From CAZHDB01 sp964531225 (GTDB lineage: Archaea; Thermoproteota; Thermoprotei_A; Sulfolobales; Desulfurococcaceae), in the NCBI GenBank assembly GCA_964531225.1, contig CAZHDB010000020.1, positions 1 to 30,149 on the forward strand: a stretch of 30,149 nt of DNA, written 5' to 3'. The position numbers and the translations under genes were made by a program. Below are positions 16,782-24,442 of the stretch, in pieces. The notes under the pieces are model-generated. The model made no database searches. It was not told the DNA's origin and saw nothing but the letters and a program-made list of their open reading frames with translations. The first letter of the stretch is position 1; each line of letters starts with the position of its first letter.

Positions 16782-18309
16782 AATTCTTTATAAATTCCAT
16801 AATTTCCTCATACATATCTTCATCTATTATTTTATGATCCAGTAAATACTTGGCTCGATCAATCACTATATCAGGGCTAATCTTATTTAAAAGATCATAT
16901 TTATTGCTTCTATATAGTTTATACTTCCTTAACACTTTATCAATAGACCTTTTTAAATATACGTATATACTATTGTAATCAAAGAACTTGGGGCTACTAA
17001 ATCCATATATATCAATGCATGATGGAGGAATAATATATTCTCTTGTACCCTTTCTACTTCTATATTCAACTATTATGTACGGTATAAGGTATATACCTGG
17101 ACCTTTTAATGGCATGCTGATTGAGTACCTATATAGAATGGATTGAGTTGCTGAAACTGTATCATTTAGCTGTATAAGATAGTTTTTAATTTTTTGTATT
17201 GATGTAAGTGCCATACTTATTAATTCATCCTTATTTGAAGTTAGATCATCTATCTCTTTCTCAAGTACATCAACCTTTTTTAATTCAAGTTCTAAGAGCC
17301 TCTTATATTCAAGACTTATTCGTTTTTTCTCCTCTTCAATCCTTCTCATGAGAGTATTAAGTTTTTTAGATAACGTTTCTCTTTCTTTTTCCATATTTTT
17401 AATATGTTTCCTTAATTGACGAGCTAGTTTCTTCTGTTTTTCTTCTTGAAGATCTTCTTTGGTCCTAGAGATCCTCATACTGATGTCATCCATTTGTTTG
17501 CTTAAATTTTCAACTAATGGTCTATAGCTTCTTTCGACGTTTTCGATTTCCTTGGACAATTTATCCTGAAGTTTATGTACTTTAAGATCAACTTTTCTTT
17601 TAATAATTTCAAGTTGTCTCCTTTTTTCAGAGATAACTCCATGTACATGTGTTTCTAGATCCTTTTTCCATAATATGTAATAATGATCTAGTAATGGAAT
17701 TAATTGATTAATAGAATTCATGATATTATAACTAATTCGAAGTAGTTTCTCTATTTGCATTGAATTTGCGGTAATAACGCCTTCTATATAGCTTTTACTT
17801 ACCTTAACTATGTATCCTTCATACCATTTATCGAATGAGTAATTCAGGAGGAAGTTAATGTCATCTAGAAATGCCTCATCCATTACAACATTTTTAATTA
17901 CAATTTCTGATTTGACTAGATATTTTTCCTTTATAATCATATCTCGGAGTACTTCAACAATCTTATTTAACTGATTAATAAATTCTTGTCCCTTAAGATT
18001 TTCAAGCTTATTCACTAAGTTAATTATTAGGTCTATTAATGGTTCTTTATACATAAGTTTTAGTTCTTCACGCGAATAAAAATCAATCACATATGCCTTG
18101 TTATGTGAAATTTCTTGCAAATATATAGGGTAGTAGACTAGATAAGCGTTTTTTAACAATTCAGTTTCTCTTCCAAACACTCCTCTTTTCTTTCTACTAG
18201 CAAGCATATAAGATAATATTAATACAAATGTACTATCCTCATCAATGGTTTCGTATTGAGTGTTTTTACGTATGATTATAGGAGGTATTATGCCTTTAAT
18301 ATTCTCCAT
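16771..18309 (-). CDS. Long coiled-coil protein of unknown function
   Basis: A soluble protein of about 512 residues from the ATG at 18309, which has GAGG six bases before it; an ATG six bases earlier is in frame. The N-terminal third is mixed, then a long highly charged coiled coil occupies roughly residues 215-355 (for example KRRQLEIIKRKVDLKVHKLQ and RMEEEKKRISLEYKRLLELE-like heptads). A compact C-terminal domain follows, with beta segments GIYLIPYIIVEYRSRKGTRE and IIPPSCIDIYGF. It ends in a short helical domain (SPDIVIDRAKYLLDHKIIDE). There is no ATPase motif, so it is not an SMC or Rad50. Its 3' end overlaps the last 11 bases of the converging membrane-protein gene. Its function is unknown. 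Confidence 0.7.
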   Translation of the reverse strand: MENIKGIIPPIIIRKNTQYETIDEDSTFVLILSYMLASRKKRGVFGRETELLKNAYLVYYPIYLQEISHNKAYVIDFYSREELKLMYKEPLIDLIINLVNKLENLKGQEFINQLNKIVEVLRDMIIKEKYLVKSEIVIKNVVMDEAFLDDINFLLNYSFDKWYEGYIVKVSKSYIEGVITANSMQIEKLLRISYNIMNSINQLIPLLDHYYILWKKDLETHVHGVISEKRRQLEIIKRKVDLKVHKLQDKLSKEIENVERSYRPLVENLSKQMDDISMRISRTKEDLQEEKQKKLARQLRKHIKNMEKERETLSKKLNTLMRRIEEEKKRISLEYKRLLELELKKVDVLEKEIDDLTSNKDELISMALTSIQKIKNYLIQLNDTVSATQSILYRYSISMPLKGPGIYLIPYIIVEYRSRKGTREYIIPPSCIDIYGFSSPKFFDYNSIYVYLKRSIDKVLRKYKLYRSNKYDLLNKISPDIVIDRAKYLLDHKIIDEDMYEEIMEFIKNFKQ

Positions 18310-18394
18310 AATCATCCTCTATTAAGAGATAATTATTTAATTCTATTATTAATATATTACTTTTCCAGCGTATGATTCGTGAGGTAGATAAGAT

Positions 18395-18679
18395 ATGGCA
18401 AAAGATAAAAGAAGTGGCGGAGGGAGAGGAAAAGAGTATGTGTCTGAACATAAAGGCTTTACCACTGTTAGTCAGATAGAGCTATCCAAAGATGTCATGA
18501 AAAAACTCGAAAGAGATTTAAAGAGAGGAACATTCAGAGTATTGACCCCTTATACTTTGGCACAGGCATACAATATTAAAATAAGTACTGCTAAGAAGGC
18601 ATTAAGAGAAGCTGCTCGAAGGGGATTATTGGTATTGTATAGTGGAGGACGTACTCCCATTTATGTAAAACCTGAATAA
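18395..18679 (+). CDS. rps25e: Small ribosomal subunit protein eS25 (S25e)
   Basis: A 94-residue archaeal/eukaryotic ribosomal protein with a winged-helix fold. The N-terminus is a basic, Gly-rich tail (KDKRSGGGRGKE). The core motif RVLTPYTLAQAYNIKISTAK and the following ALREAARRGLLVLYSGGRTP are diagnostic, ending in IYVKPE. It binds the small subunit near the head. GAGGT at 18381-18385 is nine bases upstream of the ATG. A TATA-like stretch occurs around 18344-18357 in the divergent spacer shared with the coiled-coil gene. Confidence 0.95.
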   Translation: MAKDKRSGGGRGKEYVSEHKGFTTVSQIELSKDVMKKLERDLKRGTFRVLTPYTLAQAYNIKISTAKKALREAARRGLLVLYSGGRTPIYVKPE

Positions 18680-18698
18680 TTAGTCCCACTAATATACA

Positions 18699-18711
18699 AT
18701 AAATTTATAAG
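18699..18711 (+). promoter_or_regulatory. TATA-box promoter for the 42-residue cysteine microprotein
   Basis: caataaatttataag is a good archaeal TATA box, about 40 bases before the ATG at 18747. Transcription would begin near 18730. This supports the short open frame as a separate gene and not a readthrough from S25e. Confidence 0.5.
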
Positions 18712-18746
18712 TTTTTCATAACATAGACCCACTTAGGAGAAGTTTT

Positions 18747-18875
18747 ATGTCCAAAGATAATGCGGAAAAGAAGAAAAAGCTCGAAAAACTTCTTGAAGAA
18801 GTAGATCTTGATCAATATTACTATGAGGAATATTCACCATGCACTTCTTGTCCTTTTAGAGGATCATGTGGATAG
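18747..18875 (+). CDS. 42-residue microprotein with a C-terminal CX2CX5C cysteine motif
   Basis: A short gene: 42 codons beginning with ATG at 18747, preceded by GGAG seven bases upstream and a TATA box at 18699-18711. The N-terminal half is a charged helix (KDNAEKKKKLEKLLEEVDLD), followed by a Tyr-rich turn and CTSCPFRGSCG at the end. The three cysteines, spaced CX2CX5C, could bind a metal or an iron-sulfur cluster, perhaps with another protein. It lies directly downstream of S25e. No family was recognised. The initiation signals and codon pattern support a real gene. Confidence 0.65.
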   Translation: MSKDNAEKKKKLEKLLEEVDLDQYYYEEYSPCTSCPFRGSCG

Positions 18876-18923
18876 GATCTTTGTTCAAATATTTTGCATA
18901 CAAATATAAGATAACACACTGTA

Positions 18924-19000
18924 AGGGAGGCCATGACACCAGGGGGAGCCTCCACGTGATCATCCCATACCCGGGACACGGGTTAAGGTCTCACGGGCCT
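18924..19000. ncRNA. GC-rich island, probable structured small RNA (strand undecided)
   Basis: These 77 bases are about two-thirds G+C, while the flanks are about one third or less. GC islands in AT-rich hyperthermophile genomes typically mark structured RNAs. No coding frame is open across it. Possible stems: GGAGGC (18926-18931) with GCCTCC (18948-18953); ACCC (18969-18972) with GGGT (18980-18983); and AGGCC (18928-18932) with GGCCT (18996-19000). Promoter-like boxes exist on both sides: acaaatataag at about 18900-18910 for plus, and a stronger TTTATAAAT on minus at about 19022-19031, each about 25 bases from the island. On minus, the stem GGAGGC/GCCTCC is followed by CTTACA, as expected for an H/ACA guide RNA. 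It does not fit a tRNA, as no T-loop consensus is present. Confidence 0.5.
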
Positions 19001-19332
19001 ATATACTATATTTAACTAAAGTATTTATAAACGTAGTCTACATATAATAGTATTGTACATAAGTATCGACATAGGTATAGCGCCTAACTATGACTCTAGA
19101 GTATAAAATACATAGGGCTTAGATTGTGTGAAGTATTTTATTATTAGTCTCGCAATCTATTAATGGATTATGGGACAAATTTTTGTTAATATATAAGTTT
19201 ATTGTAAGTAGTACCTATGGAGAAATTATAGGTAATACCTAGATTATATTATACACGACATTTTCATTGATTTTCGGGCTTTTCGAAGCTTTAGAAATAC
19301 AGTAATCTGAAAGTATACTGGTGACTACTGCA
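19001..19332. other. Intergenic region upstream of the RHH regulator, with inverted repeats
   Basis: About 330 bases without a coding frame. It holds a strong TATA-like box near 19022-19031 (either strand), an ATAGGTA word at 19071-19077, and the inverted repeats described separately at 19212-19241. Nothing else was recognised. Confidence 0.4.
19212..19241. promoter_or_regulatory. Inverted-repeat operator candidate upstream of the RHH regulator
   Basis: Three half-sites of the word ACCTAT/ATAGGT fall in 30 bases: TACCTAT at 19212-19218, ATAGGTA at 19228-19234 and ACCTA at 19237-19241. The last two form TAGGT-aat-ACCTA, a perfect inverted repeat with a three-base centre. The region is about 90 bases before the start of a ribbon-helix-helix protein, a class that often binds short inverted repeats at its own promoter. 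Assignment to this regulator is inference. Confidence 0.4.
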
Positions 19333-19713
19333 ATGAGAAGGGATGTAAATATAGGACATGATAACTCTGGATCAAGATTTCGTAGGATAATATATTATAA
19401 TGATTCTAATCGTGTTGTAAGTCTTAAACTTCCTGAACAACTAATTGATCAGATAGATAGGTATTATAATATGCTTTCATTTAGAAATAGAAGTGAATTT
19501 CTACGTATGATTATTTGCGCATTTTTATATACTCTGGAAGAAATTGAAAAGATGTCTCCTGATTTCTCTAATAAAGGTGTAAAGATTACTATCATTGCTT
19601 CATCAGATGGTGTATCGGTTAAGGAAGTTATTGATTTAAGAACAAGTGTTCCGCCATTTATGTATGGTCTTTTAGGCCGTTTCGAAGCTTCGTATGAAGT
19701 AAGTAACTCGTGA
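19333..19713 (+). CDS. Ribbon-helix-helix (CopG/MetJ-like) DNA-binding protein
   Basis: About 126 residues from the ATG at 19333, which has GGTG about nine bases upstream; the in-frame GTG at 19321 lies inside that motif. The DNA-binding strand and two helices are at roughly residues 26-72: SNRVVSLKLPEQLIDQIDRY, then MLSFRNRSEFLRMIICAFLY. Here VVSLKLP is the strand that enters the major groove and RNRSEFLR begins the second helix. The C-terminal 55 residues (KITIIASSDGVSVKEVIDLR) may be a regulatory or oligomerisation segment. No toxin gene adjoins it, so a simple transcription regulator is more likely than an antitoxin. The inverted repeats upstream may be its operator. Confidence 0.8.
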   Translation: MRRDVNIGHDNSGSRFRRIIYYNDSNRVVSLKLPEQLIDQIDRYYNMLSFRNRSEFLRMIICAFLYTLEEIEKMSPDFSNKGVKITIIASSDGVSVKEVIDLRTSVPPFMYGLLGRFEASYEVSNS

Positions 19714-19771
19714 TTTTACCAATGAATTTAATTAAAAATTTGGAAAAAGGTTTATATTTCTAGGATAGCAG

Positions 19772-20140
19772 TTATCCTTCCTTCTTAAGACACTCTATTA
19801 TAATTCTAACAATATCAGCGGGTAAGCCTATTTGGTGAGCCAATTGTTCAACAGGTACATCGCCAAGCTCTTGAAGAGCCTCCTTAACAGCTGTCTCTGC
19901 CTCAATGTAATATACTTTCCTACTTATTCTTCTACGAGCGACAAGCCCTAATCTATTAAGTTCAGCAAGGTATCTTGATTCTATTGTCCTTGGCCTTCCT
20001 GTTGCCTTAGCAAGATCTTCAGCTGTTGCTTTCTTTAATTCAATAACTGCCTTCAAAGTCCTCCATAAAGGTGGACTGAGTGCAATTCCACGTTTCATCA
20101 GAAATCTTATGTCGTATATACTTTTACATTCATCTGTCAT
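19772..20140 (-). CDS. Winged-helix transcriptional regulator
   Basis: A 122-residue protein with an N-terminal winged helix-turn-helix of the MarR/ArsR/TrmB type. Helix 1 is SPPLWRTLKAVIEL; the recognition region is KATAEDLAKATGRPRTIESR, then YLAELNRLGLVARRR. The wing is RKVYYIEAE. The C-terminal half (ALQELGDVPVEQLAHQIGLP) looks like a second short helical or dimerisation region. GGTG lies seven bases before the ATG. A minus-strand TATA-like box (CATATAAATAGG) at about 20195-20207 is at a suitable distance. It converges with the RHH gene. The regulated genes are unknown. Confidence 0.75.
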   Translation of the reverse strand: MTDECKSIYDIRFLMKRGIALSPPLWRTLKAVIELKKATAEDLAKATGRPRTIESRYLAELNRLGLVARRRISRKVYYIEAETAVKEALQELGDVPVEQLAHQIGLPADIVRIIIECLKKEG

Positions 20141-20353
20141 ACTCTAACACCCTACATGAATCTTTATACATTCTTTATTAATTGTTCTAACGCCTATTTA
20201 TATGTATTTGCTCCTTATATGATAACTCTATTATTTTCTAAACATTGCAGTTGTATTTATATTGATAATATATTCTTTATTAAATTGCGAAATTTTACTA
20301 TAAATAGTATTTGTGTTAAGAAGATTAATATGTAGGTAAATAGTGGGAATAAT

Positions 20354-21847
20354 TCATTTACAATCTTTTTCAGTTTTCATAAATAAGTAGTAAAGAATTA
20401 ATCTAACTCCAATTCCAGTAGCACCTTTTGGATAATATGGTTTCTTAGGCCCAGTTTGCTGAACCCATGCACTACCAGCTATATCAAGATGGGCCCATCT
20501 AGTATTCTCAATAAACTTACTTAAGAAAGCTGCAGCTGTAATAGCTCCTGCAGGCCTCCCACCAACATTATTTATATCAGCTACATCGCTCTTTAGCTGT
20601 TCATAGTATTCTTTCCAAAGAGGCATTCTCCAAAGCTTTTCGCCCACATAGTTCCCAATATTTATTAATTCGTCTGCAAATTCGTCATCATTTGAGAATA
20701 AGCCTATAGCATAATTACCCAGTGCCACAACAATAGCACCAGTCAATGTAGCTAAATCAATTATTCTCTTAGGACCATAATTTTTCTCAATAAACGATAG
20801 GGTATCTGCAAGAATTATTCTTCCTTCAGCATCTGTATTACCGATTTCAACTGTCAAGCCATTATACATACGTATAATATCACGGGGCTTATAGGCTTTA
20901 GGGCCAGGCAAATTTTCTACAGCTGGTAAAGCCGCTACAACATTTACTGGTAATCTTAATTCGGCAAGACCTTTCATAATACCTAGAGCAGCTGCTCCAC
21001 CGCTTTTATCGAATTTCATATTAGCCATATATTCTGGACTCTTAAGATCTAAGCCTCCAGCATCAAAAGTTACAGTTTTACCTATGACAGCTAGATCCCA
21101 CTTATCTTCCTCCCTTCCATGATACTCTAGTACAATAAGCCTTGGCTTAACTCCTCCTCCGCTTCCAACTGCAATTATGCCGTTTAATCCTAACTTCTTA
21201 AGATCTTCGTAATAATAGACTTTAATCGTTAATCCATATTCTTTAGCTAATTTTCTAGCTTCTTCCTCAATTCCTTCCGGATTCATAATTGAAGAAGGAG
21301 CATTAGCAATATCACGGGCATAGTTAACGGCACGAGCTATTTTTAATCCTTTATCAATTTTATGTCCATAATCAGCTTCATCGTTACTACAATAATAAAT
21401 CTCCTTAATCTTTATCTCCTTTCTCTCCACAACCTTATACTTCGATCCAGCGTCATATAGTGATAATTCAATAGAAATTACAGATTGCTCTATAGCATCG
21501 GCTACATTTGGAACTAGGTCCTTAGGAATAAATATCAATGTTCTCTCTGATAGATCTTTAACTTTTAGAATAGCATTTGAAACCGCGATCCTGATGCCTT
21601 CCAAGTCTTCATTACCAATACTTGCTATAACATATCGTTTTACATTAACATTAGAAACCGGATAAAATAAGACAGTTTCACCTACTTCACCCTTGAAGTC
21701 ACCCATTTCAACAATTTTCTTAAATAAATTGCCGAACCTTTCATCAATATTTTTAATTAACTCTATGTCTTTTTCCCTAGTCAATGCTACTACTGTATCA
21801 CATCCTGATCTAAGAATATCTCCTATGTAAAATCTATGGATAACCAA
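20354..21847 (-). CDS. pepA: Leucyl aminopeptidase, M17 family (PepA)
   Basis: A cytosolic two-metal aminopeptidase that removes N-terminal residues from peptides, part of peptide catabolism. The 497-residue length is typical. The C-terminal catalytic domain carries GKTVTFDAGGLDLKSPEYMA with the metal-binding Lys and Asp, then MKFDKSGGAAALG, and the signature NTDAEGRIILADTLSF. LATLTGAIVVALG and WRMPLWKEY are also characteristic of the family. The N-terminal macro-like domain is present but divergent. Translation begins at TTG 21847 with GGTG six bases upstream. The gene is alone and divergent from porGDAB. Confidence 0.94.
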   Translation of the reverse strand: MVIHRFYIGDILRSGCDTVVALTREKDIELIKNIDERFGNLFKKIVEMGDFKGEVGETVLFYPVSNVNVKRYVIASIGNEDLEGIRIAVSNAILKVKDLSERTLIFIPKDLVPNVADAIEQSVISIELSLYDAGSKYKVVERKEIKIKEIYYCSNDEADYGHKIDKGLKIARAVNYARDIANAPSSIMNPEGIEEEARKLAKEYGLTIKVYYYEDLKKLGLNGIIAVGSGGGVKPRLIVLEYHGREEDKWDLAVIGKTVTFDAGGLDLKSPEYMANMKFDKSGGAAALGIMKGLAELRLPVNVVAALPAVENLPGPKAYKPRDIIRMYNGLTVEIGNTDAEGRIILADTLSFIEKNYGPKRIIDLATLTGAIVVALGNYAIGLFSNDDEFADELINIGNYVGEKLWRMPLWKEYYEQLKSDVADINNVGGRPAGAITAAAFLSKFIENTRWAHLDIAGSAWVQQTGPKKPYYPKGATGIGVRLILYYLFMKTEKDCK

Positions 21848-22308
21848 TCATGACACCTACCGAGATAAATACCTATTATTAATTTATGATGTACTCAAGA
21901 AGTAATATCCTTTACTTTAACCAATACTAATGCTTCATCCAAGTTATTTACATATATATGGTTATTATTGAGGATATGGTAATGAAATAATATTATTTTT
22001 CTAAATGTATATATAATTTGTAATATAGTATTGTCTAAGAAGATCTTCACAAAAATCTAGTGTATACTCACTTGTTTAATAGTAATAGGCATAATTGTTT
22101 ATACCCATTAAGAGCTTCAGTATAATGAGATTATGGAGTGCTGAAATATCCTTTACACATTCCTTCAGAGTATCAATAGTATAGCCGTACATTCCTTAAC
22201 CACATCTTTATTTTTTAATAACAAATTGATTAAAGTTATATACTTCAACAATCCATATCCTATTATCGTGGATTCATACGAGGTATTTGTATGAGGTGTC
22301 CATAAAAT
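21848..22308. other. Long intergenic region between pepA and porGDAB
   Basis: About 460 bases separating divergent genes. A good TATA box for the por operon, gttatatact at 22235-22244, would start transcription near 22270 and leave a leader of about 40 bases, with GAGGTG at 22293-22298. A 38-codon minus-strand frame (22076-22192, ATG start, rather hydrophobic) is open, but no family is recognised and no supporting context exists. A minus-strand promoter for pepA should lie near 21875-21895. Confidence 0.4.
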
Positions 22309-22869
22309 ATGATGATTGAAGTTCGTTGGCATGGTCGTGGCGGACAAGGTGCATGGACTGCTTCTAATATTCTAGCTATGGCGGCTATGTATGACGGTAA
22401 GCATGTTCAGAGTTTCCCGGCGTTTGGTCCAGAGAGAGCTGGAGCGCCAGTTCTAGCTTTTACCAGAATAAGCGATGAACCTATAGAAATCCATAGTATG
22501 GTTTATAATCCTGATATTGTCGTTGTACTGGATCCAACATTACTGGGCCAAGTAAATATTACCGAGGGCCTTAAGGAGGGAGGCTTAATTGTTGTAAACT
22601 ATAAGGGTGATCCCGAGAAACTCTATGAGACTATTGGTGTTGAAAAGGGTAAGTACAATATATGGGCAGTGCCAGCTACCGATCTTGCATTGGAAATTCT
22701 TAAGAGAGCTATAACCAATACAGCAATGATCGGTGCATTAATTAAGGCGAAGCCTTTAGTTACTATGGAAAGTATTGAGAAGGCTCTACATCATAGATTT
22801 CCTAAGCCTATTGCTGAAAAGAACATGTTTTTGATCAAGAAAGCATATGAGTTAGCAAAGGAGGTGTAA
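22309..22869 (+). CDS. porG: Pyruvate:ferredoxin oxidoreductase, gamma subunit
   Basis: The gamma subunit of the heterotetrameric pyruvate:ferredoxin oxidoreductase, which makes acetyl-CoA, CO2 and reduced ferredoxin from pyruvate and CoA. The 186-residue protein begins MIEVRWHGRGGQGAWTASNI, the diagnostic glycine-rich start. GKHVQSFPAFGPERAGAPVL and DIVVVLDPTLL follow. The gamma subunit contributes to CoA binding. GAGGTG precedes the ATG by ten bases; the second ATG at 22312 is possible. It is the first gene of porGDAB, with stop and next start separated by six bases. Confidence 0.94.
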   Translation: MMIEVRWHGRGGQGAWTASNILAMAAMYDGKHVQSFPAFGPERAGAPVLAFTRISDEPIEIHSMVYNPDIVVVLDPTLLGQVNITEGLKEGGLIVVNYKGDPEKLYETIGVEKGKYNIWAVPATDLALEILKRAITNTAMIGALIKAKPLVTMESIEKALHHRFPKPIAEKNMFLIKKAYELAKEV

Positions 22870-22875
22870 AAGGAT

Positions 22876-23163
22876 ATGGCTTCTGAACCACGTGGCTGGA
22901 AGGATCTTCCTCTAGCTGCCCTACCATATAAGTTAAGCCTAGAATATAAGACTGGTGACTGGAGAGCATTAAGGCCTGTCATAGACTATAATAAATGTAC
23001 AAAATGTATGCTATGCTGGCTATATTGTCCAGACATGGCTGTTCTATGGGATGGGGAGAAGATATACATAAACCTTGACTACTGTAAAGGCTGTGGAATA
23101 TGTGCTCATGAATGCCCTGTAAAGGCTATAAAAATGGTTCCTGAAACCGAGGCTGAAGGGTGA
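22876..23163 (+). CDS. porD: Pyruvate:ferredoxin oxidoreductase, delta (ferredoxin-like) subunit
   Basis: A 95-residue electron-transfer subunit with two [4Fe-4S] clusters. The first is ligated through CTKCMLCWLYCP and the second through CKGCGICAHECP, each a complete CX2CX2CX3C-P motif. It passes electrons from the thiamine-pyrophosphate subunit to soluble ferredoxin. GGAGGTG lies ten bases before the ATG. A longer N-terminal stretch (GWKDLPLAALPYKLSLEYKT) is usual in archaeal PorD. It is followed by porA after six bases. Confidence 0.95.
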   Translation: MASEPRGWKDLPLAALPYKLSLEYKTGDWRALRPVIDYNKCTKCMLCWLYCPDMAVLWDGEKIYINLDYCKGCGICAHECPVKAIKMVPETEAEG

Positions 23164-23169
23164 TTAGGT

Positions 23170-24429
23170 ATGGCTGAAGCTAAATCCATACCCCGTATAC
23201 CTCCTGAAAAACAAACCTTAATGGCTGTTAATGGCGATGAAGCGGTTGCTTATGCTGTCAAACAAAGCCTCGTTGATGTAGTAGCTGCATACCCTATTAC
23301 TCCACAAACTATTATCGTTGAAAAATTCAGCGAATTCGTAGCCAATGGAGAAGTTCATACAGAGTTTGTACCTGTTGAAAGCGAGCATTCAGCTATGAGC
23401 GCATGTGTTGGTGCAGCAGCTGCTGGTGCACGTGCATTTACAGCTAGTGCCGCTAATGGATTAGCACTAATGTGGGAGATCCTCTACATAGCAGCAAGTC
23501 TTAGGCTACCAATAGTATTTGCTGTAGTAAACCGTGCATTGTCTGCACCAATTAATATACACTGTGACCATAGTGATGCCTACGGCATGAGGGATAGTGG
23601 ATGGATACAGTTATTCGTAGAAAATAGTCAGGAAGCTTATGATACGACAATACAGGCATTCAAGATAGGCGAAGATCCAAAGGTCCAGTTACCGGTAGCT
23701 GTTAATCTTGATGGCTTCTTCCTAAGCCATACGCTAGAGAATATTAGGATGTTGCCAGATGAGGTTGTACATGAGTTCTTAGGTGGATATAGAAAGCCTG
23801 TTAAGACCTTTGTTGATTACCTTGGAAAAGAAGTAGACGTTGCATTAGATCCTGCTAATCCACTTAGCTTCGGACCATTAGATCTATATGACTACTATTT
23901 CGAACACAAGATGCACCAGATCGAGGCTATGAAGAATGTTCCTGAAGTAGTAAGACGCGTTAATGAAGAATGGTATGAGCTTACTGGCAGAAAATATGGT
24001 GATGGAATACTTGATACATACGCTGTAGAAGATGCTGATGTAGTTATAACCGTTATAGGTAGTACAGCAGGTACTGTAAGACATGTTGCTAAGAAGCTTA
24101 GGAATAAGGGATACAAAGTAGGTATGATAAGGATCAGGATGTTCAGGCCATTCCCATTCAATGAGATTAAAGAGCTGCTTAAGGATGTCAAAGTCGTAGG
24201 TGTAATGGATCGTGGAATTAGCTTTGGAAGCTATGGTCCAAGCTTTTTAGAGATCAATACAGCTCTATATGATTTGAGTGAAAAACCCTTACTCGTGAAC
24301 TACGTATACGGTCTAGGTGGCCGTGATGCTCCTCCAAAGGATATTGAAAAAGCATACATGGAGTTATTAGAGATTGCGAAGACGGGTGTCGTTAAAGAGA
24401 GACTTAAGTTCCTTGGTGTAAGGGAGTGA
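23170..24429 (+). CDS. porA: Pyruvate:ferredoxin oxidoreductase, alpha subunit
   Basis: The 419-residue alpha subunit. Its N-terminal domain I holds YPITPQTIIVEKFSEF, which helps position substrate, and EFVPVESEHSAMSACVGAAA. The stretch RALSAPINIHCDHSDAYGMR followed by DSGWIQLFVENSQEAYD is more like the pyruvate enzyme than the 2-ketoisovalerate one, which usually has DQTD in place of DHSD. The second domain has VITVIGSTAGTVRHVAKKL. The ribosome-binding site GGTG overlaps the end of porD. The subunit order gamma-delta-alpha-beta is the common archaeal arrangement. Confidence 0.93.
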   Translation: MAEAKSIPRIPPEKQTLMAVNGDEAVAYAVKQSLVDVVAAYPITPQTIIVEKFSEFVANGEVHTEFVPVESEHSAMSACVGAAAAGARAFTASAANGLALMWEILYIAASLRLPIVFAVVNRALSAPINIHCDHSDAYGMRDSGWIQLFVENSQEAYDTTIQAFKIGEDPKVQLPVAVNLDGFFLSHTLENIRMLPDEVVHEFLGGYRKPVKTFVDYLGKEVDVALDPANPLSFGPLDLYDYYFEHKMHQIEAMKNVPEVVRRVNEEWYELTGRKYGDGILDTYAVEDADVVITVIGSTAGTVRHVAKKLRNKGYKVGMIRIRMFRPFPFNEIKELLKDVKVVGVMDRGISFGSYGPSFLEINTALYDLSEKPLLVNYVYGLGGRDAPPKDIEKAYMELLEIAKTGVVKERLKFLGVRE

Positions 24430-24442
24430 GGAGGTGGGTATA

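Noticed and set aside
17180..17680. SMC/Rad50-type ATPase for the coiled-coil protein
   Set aside because: The long coiled coil suggested it, but neither terminus has Walker A, Walker B or signature motifs.
18924..19000. A tRNA or split-tRNA half in the GC-rich island
   Set aside because: The minus strand contains CTTAACCCG, like part of a tRNA-Lys anticodon arm, and split tRNAs are known in Desulfurococcales. However, there is no T-loop consensus, no D-arm, and no matching acceptor halves, so it cannot be called.
22076..22192. 38-codon minus-strand frame between pepA and porG
   Set aside because: It has an ATG with a weak AAGGA nearby, but no recognisable motif, no promoter and no context. 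It is left as part of the intergenic description.
22165..22347. 60-residue minus-strand frame crossing the start of porG
   Set aside because: It runs across the porG promoter leader and start, and has no ribosome-binding site or family resemblance.
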